Source of the DNA: a virus
IMG/VR virus record: IMGVR_UViG_3300032046_000029
Span: 1 to 58,728 of that record
DNA length: 58,728 nt
Direction: 5' to 3' (one strand)
The notes beneath the pieces were generated by a model. It searched no databases and was not told where the DNA came from. It saw only the letters and a program-made list of their open reading frames with translations. Shown here one piece after another: positions 7,410 to 14,827 of the stretch; position 1 is the stretch's first letter, and each line of letters opens with the position of its first letter. The position numbers and the translations under genes are program-made.

Positions 7410-8831
7410 TTACGTTTCGACCAATCGCGGCTCTATGCCTGCTAGTAGGTTTCTTATATGTAAGGCAATGGCACGCATAAAGAGAGGCGGGACACTGTTG
7501 CCAACCCTCTCAAAGCCGTCACTGAGTAAGCCGTGAAAAGTGAAAGCATCAGGATAGAAATGTAGCCGCTTCACCTCTCCAAGTGAGATAGGGCGATCAT
7601 CAGACGGGTGCCAGATATGATAAGCGCCTGCACCGCCGCCCCTGTCTACAGTAGGTGATACCTCATTCCACGCAAGCCTATGATGACTATGATGAACTTT
7701 GCATCTTTGACCAGGTTTCACGGCCCGCATTTGCCTTAGTGTTAGGCTGTCCGCCGCAAGTCTGACATATTCTGATTGAGGCACTTGCTGAAAGGCTTGT
7801 CTGACATTGACAGGCCGTTCACTTGTCATTGGGTGCGTTGCCTGTTTCCCCAGGTCCTCTCTGACTCCAATCCAAATCAGCCTCTCTCTCGACTGTGGTA
7901 CATTGAACCACATCGCATTGAGAAGCCTACAGGAAACCCGATACCCGCTTGCTTTCAGTTCTTTCATGATCTCAGCAAATACAAGCTTCATCTTGCCCTT
8001 GACAAGTCCGCTGACATTTTCCATTACGAAAACGCGCGGCCTGAATGCTCGCAGCAGGCGCACGTACTCATGAAACAATGAGTTGCGCGGGTCATTCAGT
8101 TGCCGCTTGCCAGCGGTAGAAAAACCTTGACAGGGTGGTGAACCGTCAAGCACATCAAGTTGCCCCGATTCAACCCCGGCTAATCTCAGGGCCTCATCAT
8201 CTGACAGTTGCACAATATCCCCTTGCCAGAATGTTACATCAGGAAAGTTCAGCCTAAACGTTGCCGCTGCATTCTTATCCCAGTCTACCGCGAGGAGTTC
8301 CCTAAAACCCGCCATGCTATAACCGAGAGATGAACCACCGCAACCCGCGAACAGACTTACGACTGTCGGTGCATCTGATTCACGTGGTGCAAGATGCTCC
8401 TGCCATGCCGCCTCAAGTTTCTCAATATATGTTTCGCCCTCCAACTCTCTCTCTCTCTCTCCCTGGAAAAGCCCTACTGCGATTCTATTTGCAATCGCGC
8501 GCATCATCAATGGTGGAACGCTATTGCCAATACATGCTCCCGCCTCTCTCTGCCATTGATAAGCATCTGGAAAGCTGCCAAGCCTTGCTATCTCAATGAT
8601 TTTGGGTTTCCTGATGCCTGCATGAGTTAGAAATTGATAATCAGAACTAGCTTTCGTAACCGTTGCCGCTGGCCTTGGATGCCTGATCCAAGGATTGATC
8701 TTCATACTACGACTTGCAATAACATCTGGTATTATATCACCAATCCCAAGGGGCTTATTTCTTGCCTTGGGAAATAAATTCCCCAGGTCTACTTCGCCCA
8801 CTTGTGACCGCATTGTGGACACTCCAACCAT
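7410..8831 (-). CDS. C5-cytosine DNA methyltransferase fused to the C-terminal piece of a second one
   Basis: 473 residues. A complete methyltransferase starts near residue 154: motif I VVSLFAGCGGSSLGY, motif IV GSPPCQGFST with the catalytic Cys, motif VI VMENVSG, motif VIII QSRERLIWIG and motif X ERVGNSVPPLFMRAIA. The first 125 residues look like the end of another C5 enzyme: a target-recognition-like stretch HPRPAATVTKAS, then RLGSFPDAYQW and a second motif X, CIGNSVPPLMMRAIA. That leading copy lacks motifs I-VIII and cannot be active alone. The DNA is A+T-richer than its neighbours. It starts inside the end of the ParB-like gene. Role: modification of phage DNA against host restriction. 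Confidence 0.85.
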   Translation of the reverse strand: MVGVSTMRSQVGEVDLGNLFPKARNKPLGIGDIIPDVIASRSMKINPWIRHPRPAATVTKASSDYQFLTHAGIRKPKIIEIARLGSFPDAYQWQREAGACIGNSVPPLMMRAIANRIAVGLFQGERERELEGETYIEKLEAAWQEHLAPRESDAPTVVSLFAGCGGSSLGYSMAGFRELLAVDWDKNAAATFRLNFPDVTFWQGDIVQLSDDEALRLAGVESGQLDVLDGSPPCQGFSTAGKRQLNDPRNSLFHEYVRLLRAFRPRVFVMENVSGLVKGKMKLVFAEIMKELKASGYRVSCRLLNAMWFNVPQSRERLIWIGVREDLGKQATHPMTSERPVNVRQAFQQVPQSEYVRLAADSLTLRQMRAVKPGQRCKVHHSHHRLAWNEVSPTVDRGGGAGAYHIWHPSDDRPISLGEVKRLHFYPDAFTFHGLLSDGFERVGNSVPPLFMRAIALHIRNLLAGIEPRLVET

Positions 8832-9301
8832 TCCACTTCATCAGCTATTGACTCATCATACTCAGGAAATTCAGCGGGCGGCGTGGATGATTCTGCCTCT
8901 GCTTTCAATTCATTCAATATCTCCTGTACCGCCGCGTCCTGCTCCCCCAACCCCTCCAGCAGCTCCCTTACCTTGCTGGCATCAGCCTCGGCCATTGCCG
9001 CGAGTGGGTCAAGGGTTGCCAGGATCAGCGCTTCTTGCTCTGGCGTCCAGGAACCAATCAGGACAGGTACGAGTTCACCTTCCGGCACAACTTCCTGCCG
9101 GAGGTGGCCGTCGATCAGCCTGTTGGTCGTTTCGTTATACAGGAGCGCGCCAGCCCAACCGACCTGGCCCAGCACCGACGAAAGCGCCTCTCGTTGCGCC
9201 TTCGGATGTCTGCGCCAGTTCTTGGGGTTTGGCGTCAGGCTTTTTGGGTCAACCCACTCTAGCCTGAGTTTCGGCTGATCGACGACCTGATCTTCTAGCA
9301 T
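8789..9301 (-). CDS. ParB/Srx-fold nuclease-domain protein
   Basis: 170 residues. The N-terminal 90 residues follow the ParB-like pattern of phage proteins: WVDPKSLTPNPKNWRRHPK, then LLYNETTNRLIDGHLRQEVV with the GHxR-like box, then a strand with VPVLIGSWT. A charged helical linker follows and the C-terminus is a small zinc knuckle (ECPQCGHKW). In phages such proteins usually precede or fuse with DNA methyltransferases, and here the next gene is one (overlap 43 bp). The exact activity (nuclease, DNA binding or cofactor) is not settled for this family. Confidence 0.8.
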   Translation of the reverse strand: MLEDQVVDQPKLRLEWVDPKSLTPNPKNWRRHPKAQREALSSVLGQVGWAGALLYNETTNRLIDGHLRQEVVPEGELVPVLIGSWTPEQEALILATLDPLAAMAEADASKVRELLEGLGEQDAAVQEILNELKAEAESSTPPAEFPEYDESIADEVEWLECPQCGHKWAK

Positions 9302-9307
9302 CGCTGT

Positions 9308-9335
9308 CTATCGAATTACGAACTGAAACCCACAG
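9308..9335. repeat. 28-bp palindrome, copy 4
   Basis: CTATCG arm, core TTACGAACTGAA, right arm CCACAG. Just upstream of the ParB-like gene start. Confidence 0.65.
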
Positions 9336-9353
9336 GGGCTGTCTCCCTCTGCG

Positions 9354-9515
9354 CTATCTCAGCGAAAGGCATCTCCACGTCCCAACCAAACAGATGAGCG
9401 CCAACGCCAAGAAGCCTAATGCAAGCAGCGTGGCTCCTGATAATTCGTATAGCATGGCGCTGACCAGGTAGCCGGCGGTGCCCAGTAAGCCCAGCGCAAG
9501 CAGGTATATCCTCAC
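9354..9515 (-). CDS. two-helix small membrane protein, holin-like
   Basis: 53 residues from GTG at 9515, preceded by GGGG. Two hydrophobic helices (IYLLALGLLGTAGYLVSAML and ATLLALGFLALALICLVG) are joined by a short polar turn, with basic residues at the C-terminus. It lies directly after the amidase gene in the lysis region. Size, topology and position fit a class II holin or a holin antagonist. There is no sequence motif that proves this. Confidence 0.6.
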   Translation of the reverse strand: MRIYLLALGLLGTAGYLVSAMLYELSGATLLALGFLALALICLVGTWRCLSLR

Positions 9516-9541
9516 GTTACCCCGTCTGCCCAACCGCTCAC

Positions 9542-10186
9542 CTACCTTTCAGCTACTCCCAACGCCGCGAAGAATGCCACTCGCCAGCCCTTGACTTTCC
9601 AGCCGGGACAATCGGTCTTATATCCCCGCACGATCGCCCGCTCGTTGTGGCCCTGGACTTCCGCCAGCGGTATCTCGTACTCGCGCATCAGCCACGCCAC
9701 CAAGCGGACAGTGGCTTCGATCTGCTCGGCAGGTGGCTTGAGCACGCTTAAATCGCCCGCCATGCCGATGCTGATCGTGGTCGGGTGGCCGCCCGTGTGA
9801 TCGTGCCACACGGCCAGGTCCAGCGGGGCCAGCAGGTATACGGGGCAGCCGTCGCCCTGGCTCACCCAAAATTGGTATTGGATGCCGGGGTAGCCCTTGC
9901 CGCCCGCTTTGTTGACCGACCTGGTGCAATACTTGGCGGTCTCCAGGGGGCTATGGCTCATGGTGTGGTGGATCGTAATACCCGTGATGTCCGAGAGTTG
10001 CCTGGGTGGCCAGGCGGTGAGTTTGTTTGCCAGGATGTCGGGATGGTCAGGGTGGGTGTTGACGGGCATCTCCGCTATCCGATCAGTCCACAGTGCCGAC
10101 GGGATAGCAGGCAATAGACGCTTCACGGCGTCCGCTGCCTGCATGATGCTGTCGAATGCCAATTGCACGAGTTCCTGATCGGTCAT
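9542..10186 (-). CDS. N-acetylmuramoyl-L-alanine amidase (endolysin)
   Basis: 214 residues. Amidase_2/PGRP-type core: GITIHHTMSHSP with the first zinc His, VWHDHTGG, SIGMAGDLS, then QGHNE with the second His and TDCPG with the zinc Cys. A 60-residue N-terminal extension has no recognised binding motif and there is no signal peptide, so export would depend on a holin. The enzyme cleaves the bond between muramic acid and the stem peptide. The gene follows the holin-like gene by 18 bp, forming the lysis cassette at the head of the left operon. Confidence 0.92.
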   Translation of the reverse strand: MTDQELVQLAFDSIMQAADAVKRLLPAIPSALWTDRIAEMPVNTHPDHPDILANKLTAWPPRQLSDITGITIHHTMSHSPLETAKYCTRSVNKAGGKGYPGIQYQFWVSQGDGCPVYLLAPLDLAVWHDHTGGHPTTISIGMAGDLSVLKPPAEQIEATVRLVAWLMREYEIPLAEVQGHNERAIVRGYKTDCPGWKVKGWRVAFFAALGVAER

Positions 10187-10203
10187 CTCGCTCGATTACG
10201 GGA

Positions 10204-10638
10204 TTATGGCCGTCCGGCCATCTTCCTGAACATCGGCACGTTGGCCGCCCGCAACTGCTCGAACAATCCAAACGTAGAGACGAGCATCAGGACCAATTTG
10301 CCGATTGCCGCCAGGACTGCCAGGACTTGCTGGAATCCTGCTCCCAGCGGGTCGAAGCCGAACACACCCGCGATGTAGAGAGCAGCGAACGCCACGACAT
10401 TTGCAATCGCCGCCCAGGTGCCGGCCTGCCCGTCCGGGATTATGCCGATCTTCTTGAGGATTTCGATCGCCAGCATGATCAGTGCCCCAACCCCCACCGC
10501 CGCGACGTACTGTTCGATCTGCGAGATGTCGGGCAGGGTACCTTCCTGTGCCAGGGACTGCGCCAGCGCCACGGCTGGAACGGCCAGGGCGATCAGCGCG
10601 ACCAGAGCCAAGACCAAACCGTACTTGTATGCCTTCAT
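10204..10638 (-). CDS. holin-like membrane protein with signal-like N-terminus
   Basis: 144 residues. The N-terminus is a clear signal peptide (basic MKAYKYG, hydrophobic LVLALVALIALAVPAV, then ALAQS). Three further hydrophobic segments follow at about residues 46-62, 74-94 and 104-124 (VGVGALIMLAIEILKKIG; AAIANVVAFAALYIAGVF; VLAVLAAIGKLVLMLVSTF). The gene directly precedes the amidase. Phage holins with several helices occur in this position, so a pore-forming role at lysis is likely, although a signal peptide is unusual for a holin. Confidence 0.6.
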   Translation of the reverse strand: MKAYKYGLVLALVALIALAVPAVALAQSLAQEGTLPDISQIEQYVAAVGVGALIMLAIEILKKIGIIPDGQAGTWAAIANVVAFAALYIAGVFGFDPLGAGFQQVLAVLAAIGKLVLMLVSTFGLFEQLRAANVPMFRKMAGRP

Positions 10639-10684
10639 TTCGAGCCTCCTGTTTGCCTGAAAGTTGACTGGGACTGAAACCTAC

Positions 10685-10888
10685 CTACAACGACGCGAGG
10701 TCGTGAGAGACTTCGATCCGTCCCCCCACGACCTCGTTACCGTGAAAGATTGCTTCTACCGTGCCATACCCTGTCCTCTGCGCGACGCGGATGGCGAGGG
10801 CATTGAGCCAATCCAGGGAGCGCAAACCCGGCGGTGGCGTGACTTCACAGATCAGCCGGAATTCCACTATCCTACCTTGTCGTATCAC
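10685..10888 (-). CDS. small hypothetical protein
   Basis: 67 residues from GTG at 10888; the start overlaps the stop of the preceding small gene (GTGA), so the two are probably translationally coupled. The sequence is amphipathic, with strands such as GRIVEFRLICEV and TVEAIFHGNEVV around one helix (LDWLNALAIRVAQ), as in a compact alpha/beta fold. No family is recognised. It is the second gene after the leftward promoter and precedes the lysis genes. Confidence 0.5.
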   Translation of the reverse strand: MIRQGRIVEFRLICEVTPPPGLRSLDWLNALAIRVAQRTGYGTVEAIFHGNEVVGGRIEVSHDLASL

Positions 10889-11007
10889 GAGCCGCAGGCC
10901 GTCTGCAGGTCGCCGTCTCCGGTCTCTCGCACGGCGGCCAACAGGCCCTCGAACGCCAGTTCGACTTTTTTCGTTTGCGCCTCAGATAATCCTACGTCCA
11001 TCCCCAT
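10885..11007 (-). CDS. first small gene of the leftward operon
   Basis: 40 residues from ATG at 11007: one amphipathic helix (EAQTKKVELAFEGLLAAVRE) and a short polar tail. The frame is open further upstream to a GTG at 11049, so the protein may be longer. Supporting evidence is the GTGA overlap with the next gene and the position about 80 bp after a perfect minus-strand promoter. No family is recognised. Confidence 0.4.
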   Translation of the reverse strand: MGMDVGLSEAQTKKVELAFEGLLAAVRETGDGDLQTACGS

Positions 11008-11088
11008 CCTGTCTGTGGAGCAAAGAAAAAGGATCGCCACGTGTACCACAGTGGCGGCCCCGGGATCTACCTCTACGAGCGCGCCTAC

Positions 11089-11116
11089 CTATGAGATTAT
11101 ACTCCTAAGCCTTTGG
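11089..11116. repeat. 28-bp palindrome, copy 5, over the leftward promoter
   Basis: CTATGA arm and core TTATACTCCTAA. It covers the -10 hexamer and spacer of the minus-strand promoter. Confidence 0.65.
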
Positions 11117-11124
11117 AATGTCAA
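11096..11124 (-). promoter_or_regulatory. leftward sigma70 promoter, perfect consensus
   Basis: On the minus strand TTGACA (11119-11124), exactly 17 nt, and TATAAT (11096-11101). It points at the left operon of lysis, packaging and head genes and is divergent from the promoter at 11190. Both hexamers match the consensus exactly, so tight repression would be needed in a lysogen. Confidence 0.85.
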
Positions 11125-11189
11125 TAGCGAAAATGGTAAAGAAACCACTAAAAATGGACCGTTTCGAGGGTACAGTGGGAATGGACTTC

Positions 11190-11218
11190 TTGACATTTCT
11201 GGTGATATACCCTATAAT
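11190..11218 (+). promoter_or_regulatory. rightward sigma70 promoter, perfect consensus
   Basis: TTGACA (11190-11195), 17 nt, TATAAT (11213-11218). It drives the Phd-like gene at 11248 and the genes after it. The -10 hexamer lies inside palindrome copy 6. Confidence 0.88.
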
Positions 11219-11238
11219 GAGCAGTATAACCATAATAG
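11212..11238. repeat. 28-bp palindrome, copy 6, over the rightward promoter
   Basis: CTATAATGAG, then GTATAACCATAATAG; one base shorter than most copies. It overlaps the -10 box and start site of the rightward promoter. Confidence 0.6.
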
Positions 11239-11247
11239 GAGGAACCG

Positions 11248-11529
11248 ATGGACAAAGCACGAACAGTGACCATGAGTGAACTACACTTGAACCCAGGGGA
11301 GATCGTGTCCCAGGTCCACTACACCAGGCAGCCCGTGGCCGTCGTCAAGCACGGCAAGCCGCTCGTAATCCTGGTGCCAGTGATCGGTGTGCTGGACGGG
11401 AGCGACGATGCAGTCGACGCGATTCGCCGGTGGCTGGACTCCCTGGAGCCGGCACAGACCTGGGAGCAGCGCGAGGTTGAGAAGCCGATAGACACGAGCG
11501 GGACTGACAAACCGGGAGGATGGGACTAA
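11248..11529 (+). CDS. Phd/YefM-like antitoxin-type DNA-binding protein
   Basis: 93 residues; the ATG follows AGGAGG by five bases. The first half matches the Phd/YefM fold: SELHLNPGEIVSQVHYTRQP then VAVVKHGKPLVILVPV, a DNA-binding domain that represses its own promoter. The C-terminal half is acidic and probably disordered, as in antitoxins. No toxin gene of known type lies next to it; the following gene encodes a membrane protein. Because it is the first gene after the rightward promoter and sits at the divergent switch region, it is a candidate regulator of the phage rather than a classical antitoxin. Confidence 0.7.
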   Translation: MDKARTVTMSELHLNPGEIVSQVHYTRQPVAVVKHGKPLVILVPVIGVLDGSDDAVDAIRRWLDSLEPAQTWEQREVEKPIDTSGTDKPGGWD

Positions 11530-12491
11530 TGGGCAATATCCTCATCTTTACCATCCTGGCCGTCACTATCCCCCGCTGGGCGCTCACGCTGGCCCAGGTG
11601 GACACGTTTGGCCTGACCATCGGCGGGAGCCTGATCCCCATCGCGGCCATTGGGGAAGCCATCGTCTTGGAGTTTGGCAACCTGTTCATCCTGAGCGTCT
11701 TCACTCGTTGCCAGCGCCATGCATTCCAGTGGCAAGCGGACTGGGAGAAACACGATGAACTGATGCGTGATCAGAGCAAGCACAACCGCAGGCCGGAGCA
11801 CGATCCGCGTATCCGGGGTTACAGCCTCTTGCCGGCCATGCTCCTGACCCTAGAGACGATGACGCTCCTGGCGCAGACGCCGTTCATCGCCGGCCAGTTG
11901 CTCGGCATTCCGGCGGTGCGGTTGCTTAACGAGTGGGGACGCTTTTGGGTGTGGGCCTATGCCTTCCTGTTGGTCATTGCCCCTGGCGTGATGACTATCG
12001 CCATCGGTTTCGGGATCAACTACGATAAGGTGACGCGGGAGATCGAGGGCAAAGGGCGAACAATGGCCGGACAGCGGCAGCCAGTGGGCGACCAATTGCG
12101 CGAGTGGGCGACTGGCTTACTCAGTAGACGCTTGAGGCAAGGCGTCCAGGCGTCGAATGGGCGACCAGTGGCGGCTACTCAAGCGTACACTGGACGGTTG
12201 GACACTGAGGCGGAAGCGTCCACTCCGTCCACTGGACAGACAGTAGACGACAGTGGACGTACAGTGGACGAGACCAGCCAAAGCCTGGCCGCCCACCTGT
12301 CTACTCTGCAAGGGTACCTGTCCAGTGAGCGACAGACTGGACGGGTGAACGGTTTCTTTCGACGGGCTGACATCGAGCGGGCGTGCCGCATTTCCAAGAG
12401 CCACGCCAGCAATGTAATCCGCTATGGCGTCGAGCATGGGGTCTTGGAGAAAATCGGGCGCTACGAGTACGAGTTCGTGAACAAGGAATGA
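11529..12491 (+). CDS. membrane protein with C-terminal winged-helix domain
   Basis: 320 residues. The chosen ATG overlaps the preceding stop (TAATG) and lies eight bases after GGGAGG. The N-terminal half has four hydrophobic helices (around residues 3-20, 30-56, 105-125 and 140-165). A basic stretch leads into a Thr/Ser/Asp-rich linker, and the last 70 residues look like a winged helix (RRADIERACRISKSHASNVI, then GVLEKIGRYEYEF). A membrane protein ending in a DNA-binding domain, followed by an FtsK-like translocase, resembles the layout of transfer modules in actinobacterial mobile elements. The linker-coding DNA contains the repeat cluster at 12186-12342. Confidence 0.6.
   Translation: MGNILIFTILAVTIPRWALTLAQVDTFGLTIGGSLIPIAAIGEAIVLEFGNLFILSVFTRCQRHAFQWQADWEKHDELMRDQSKHNRRPEHDPRIRGYSLLPAMLLTLETMTLLAQTPFIAGQLLGIPAVRLLNEWGRFWVWAYAFLLVIAPGVMTIAIGFGINYDKVTREIEGKGRTMAGQRQPVGDQLREWATGLLSRRLRQGVQASNGRPVAATQAYTGRLDTEAEASTPSTGQTVDDSGRTVDETSQSLAAHLSTLQGYLSSERQTGRVNGFFRRADIERACRISKSHASNVIRYGVEHGVLEKIGRYEYEFVNKE
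12186..12342. repeat. cluster of CACTGGAC / CAGTGGAC octamers
   Basis: Within about 150 bp there are two direct and one inverted CACTGGAC, two CAGTGGAC eleven bp apart, and several near matches (TTGGACACTG, GTCCACTCC, GACTGGACG). The cluster sits in linker-coding sequence upstream of the FtsK-like gene. It may be an iteron-like binding site or simply a product of the encoded Ser/Thr/Val/Asp linker. Confidence 0.5.
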
Positions 12492-12494
12492 AAA

Positions 12495-12516
12495 GCCGGG
12501 CCTTTCACAGCCCGGC
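12495..12516. terminator. GC-rich hairpin after the membrane/winged-helix gene
   Basis: GCCGGGC, an eight-base loop, GCCCGGC. The run TTTTC follows it only on the minus strand, so as a plus-strand terminator it would be weak. Confidence 0.35.
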
Positions 12517-12565
12517 CAGCGAGCCAGGTCCGCCAAGACGCAGCATCGCCGCCATCATTATACCG

Positions 12566-12593
12566 CTATCCGTTTAGGATAGCAACTCTACAG
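12566..12593. repeat. 28-bp palindrome, copy 7
   Basis: CTATCC arm, core TTAGGATAGCAA, right arm CTACAG. Its right arm is also the base of the long hairpin at 12588-12632. Confidence 0.6.
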
Positions 12594-12632
12594 GCGGCGG
12601 ACCCCATGCTCTCGCGGGTTCGCCGCCTGTAG
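12588..12632 (+). promoter_or_regulatory. 17-bp leader hairpin before the small Cys-rich gene
   Basis: CTACAGGCGGCGGACCC pairs with GGGTTCGCCGCCTGTAG around an 11-nt loop and is followed by TTTCT. It could act as an attenuator or terminator; the next ATG is only 15 bases further on. Confidence 0.55.
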
Positions 12633-12647
12633 TTTCTGGGGGAACGT

Positions 12648-12911
12648 ATGACGATTTTCGATGCAAAGTGTAAAGTGACTTCGTGCCCGTTCAATCTTGG
12701 GGCGCGGGGCGTCACCTGCGGCTGGTTGACCGGTCCTGGCAAGCGGTGCCACCATGCTGCCTATCGGGAAGCCTGGCAAGCCGCTCAGGAATTAGAGCAG
12801 GCGCAACAGGCGGAAGCGCCGCGGCCGGAATCCCTTACGACGAGGGCGCTGGCCGCCAACAGGCCGATGACTGCTGATCGAGCAAGGCAGTTAGTATTAG
12901 GGGGAGGATAG
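12648..12911 (+). CDS. small Cys/His-rich protein
   Basis: 87 residues. The first 37 residues contain a probable zinc site (C-x4-C, then C, then CHH). The middle is an Ala/Gln/Glu-rich helix and the C-terminus ends in a basic helix. The gene lies between the membrane/winged-helix gene and the FtsK-like gene, with only four bases before the latter, so it is likely co-translated with it. Family not recognised; an adaptor for the translocase is one possibility. Confidence 0.55.
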   Translation: MTIFDAKCKVTSCPFNLGARGVTCGWLTGPGKRCHHAAYREAWQAAQELEQAQQAEAPRPESLTTRALAANRPMTADRARQLVLGGG

Positions 12912-12915
12912 CAAG

Positions 12916-14304
12916 ATGAACAAGGAACGACTACTCGACGATTGGGCCGCACGGGTGATGAGGGCGGCGGTAGGCGGGCATCTGGGCCGCACAATCGCCA
13001 TTACGCACGTCGAGACGGTATGCGGGCCACGGGCCGGGACGCTTCGCATTCTGGCCGGGCTGGATGCCGGACGGCTGATGACGATGCTTGGCCGCCAGGA
13101 GTGCGCGGTTCTGGCCCAGATGATTCCGCAGGAGTGGGATTTCCAGGGCAAGCCGGCGGTATACCTGGACGGCCGCTGGGTATGCCTGACTGCCGGATGG
13201 CCGGCCGGGGAAGACAACAGCGACGTGCGGCTGTCTCAAATCTGCAATCGGCCGCTGGGCGGTGGGCGATGGGTATTGGGCGTGGACGAACTGGGCAGCA
13301 CTGTGATTGCCTCATGCGACCTCGCCGACCATCCTCATAGTCTGATCTCCGGGATGACGGGCAGCGGGAAAACGGTCGCGTTGTGGTTGGCCATTCGGCA
13401 ATTATGTGCCGATCCAGAGAACAGGGTCGTACTGGTGGACGGCAAGCACAGTGCATCGTTCCGGCATAGCGACCGATCGCCGTTCTGCTTGACTTGCCAG
13501 GTTGGGCCGGTGGCGACCGAGCCGGATAGCTGGCGCGGAGCATTGGTATGGGCGGTCCAGGAGATGAGGCGGCGCTACGATTCCGGCTACGAGGACCGGT
13601 TGATCATCGTCGTAGACGAGGTTCAGGAGGTGATCCAGGACCCCATCGCGCTGGAGGCCCTGCGGCGACTGGTCGTGATGGGTCGGGATGCTGACGTTCA
13701 CGTGATCGCCGCCACCCAACACCCGGTCGTGGATGCATTGGGTGGCCCGACTGTGGCGCGAAACCTGGGTCTACGGCTATCCTTCCGGGTAGGGGACGAC
13801 GTTGCCGCGCGCGTGGCGCTGAATGACTCCAGCCTACCGGCCCATCGGCTCTTGGGCCGAGGGGATGCCTATCTCCGCACGATCAAGCATACATGCCGCC
13901 TCCAAGGAGCCTACGTCACGGACGACGATCTGGCCGCCGTCAAGGGGAATGGATTCGAGGTAGATACCTGGCCAGAGGTATGTGCTGAGGACATCGGGGT
14001 CGAGCCTCGCCAGCGGGGGCGGCGTTCCCCCTGGCCGGCTCCAGCAGAGATCGGCGCCGGCCTGATTGCAGCATCCAGAGGGCAGGGGCGCGGACTGTTC
14101 CAAGATGCGGTAGAGGCCGCGATCCGGCGCCGGCCTGGGTCCGACCGGGCAGACAAAACGCTTACCCTGTGCGGAGAAGCGGTCGAGTTCTTGCGCGACA
14201 CCGGTTGGTCTCTAGCCCAGGTCGAACAACCCGCGGTGAGGCGCGAGCCATATCCCACGGAGGTCATATACTTACCTTCTGTGGCCGCTGCCCGGCCTGC
14301 CTGA
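12916..14304 (+). CDS. FtsK/SpoIIIE-like DNA translocase
   Basis: 462 residues. Walker A GMTGSGKTVALW is at about residues 148-159 and Walker B LIIVVDEVQEV at about 229-239, followed by the sensor-like VIAATQHPV. This is the order of the FtsK/HerA motor domain. An N-terminal domain of about 130 residues has no transmembrane segment. The C-terminus (about 370-462) is basic and may hold a small helical DNA-binding domain. Such motors pump double-stranded DNA. In phages and phage-plasmids they may serve partition, conjugation-like transfer or resolution. The two genes before it could provide membrane anchoring. Confidence 0.8.
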   Translation: MNKERLLDDWAARVMRAAVGGHLGRTIAITHVETVCGPRAGTLRILAGLDAGRLMTMLGRQECAVLAQMIPQEWDFQGKPAVYLDGRWVCLTAGWPAGEDNSDVRLSQICNRPLGGGRWVLGVDELGSTVIASCDLADHPHSLISGMTGSGKTVALWLAIRQLCADPENRVVLVDGKHSASFRHSDRSPFCLTCQVGPVATEPDSWRGALVWAVQEMRRRYDSGYEDRLIIVVDEVQEVIQDPIALEALRRLVVMGRDADVHVIAATQHPVVDALGGPTVARNLGLRLSFRVGDDVAARVALNDSSLPAHRLLGRGDAYLRTIKHTCRLQGAYVTDDDLAAVKGNGFEVDTWPEVCAEDIGVEPRQRGRRSPWPAPAEIGAGLIAASRGQGRGLFQDAVEAAIRRRPGSDRADKTLTLCGEAVEFLRDTGWSLAQVEQPAVRREPYPTEVIYLPSVAAARPA

Positions 14305-14342
14305 AATTCGAGTATATACCCCTAGAAGGTCCAAAAACAGTC

Positions 14343-14370
14343 CTGTGGGGTTATGGTACTAACATTACAG
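14343..14370. repeat. 28-bp palindrome, copy 8
   Basis: CTGTGG arm, core TTATGGTACTAA, right arm TTACAG. Followed by four CAGG units (14368-14383) and the start of a small membrane gene. Confidence 0.65.
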
Positions 14371-14410
14371 GCAGGCAGGCAGGTAAACAGGCAGATAATA
14401 GGGAGGAACG

Positions 14411-14827
14411 ATGGACAAGAAAAAGACTGAATCATTGACAGGCTGCACGATGAGGGTGGGGGCGCTGCTCCTGCTGTTCGCCGTCGTCGTAGGCGGGGCG
14501 GGGGTGTATTGCCTCATGGTAGTGGGGGAGGGGGTCCTCAGATGGTGGGCGGGAATCGCCACGCTGGTTGCGATAGTAGGGATCCCGGCTGCTTTCATTC
14601 TTGGCCTATACGGCTCGCGGGAGCGGATGGCGGGGATGACCATCGGGGTCAACCAAATCGTGGGGGCGGCGGGGAAGGTGATCGACCTGCGCGGCCAGGC
14701 GGCGGCGGCTGTGCGCACGGCGACGACGGCACCGGGCCAGCCCATGCCGCCGACCGATTTCTCACAGATCGTCGTGACGCGGGCACCGCGCCCTGCGCTG
14801 CGGGACGGGAAGGATATCTATGTCTGA
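14411..14827 (+). CDS. two-helix membrane protein
   Basis: 138 residues; ATG preceded by GGGAGGAACG. Two hydrophobic helices (MRVGALLLLFAVVVGGAGVY and WWAGIATLVAIVGIPAAFIL) form a hairpin after a short basic N-terminus, and the remaining 75 residues are soluble, Ala/Pro-rich and basic. It overlaps the next gene by eight bases. Not recognised as a member of a known family. Confidence 0.6.
   Translation: MDKKKTESLTGCTMRVGALLLLFAVVVGGAGVYCLMVVGEGVLRWWAGIATLVAIVGIPAAFILGLYGSRERMAGMTIGVNQIVGAAGKVIDLRGQAAAAVRTATTAPGQPMPPTDFSQIVVTRAPRPALRDGKDIYV

Noticed and set aside
10664-11269. 201-residue plus-strand frame across the divergent promoter region.
   Set aside because: It runs through both promoters and two palindrome copies and opposite two coupled small genes; the translation has no domain-like pattern.
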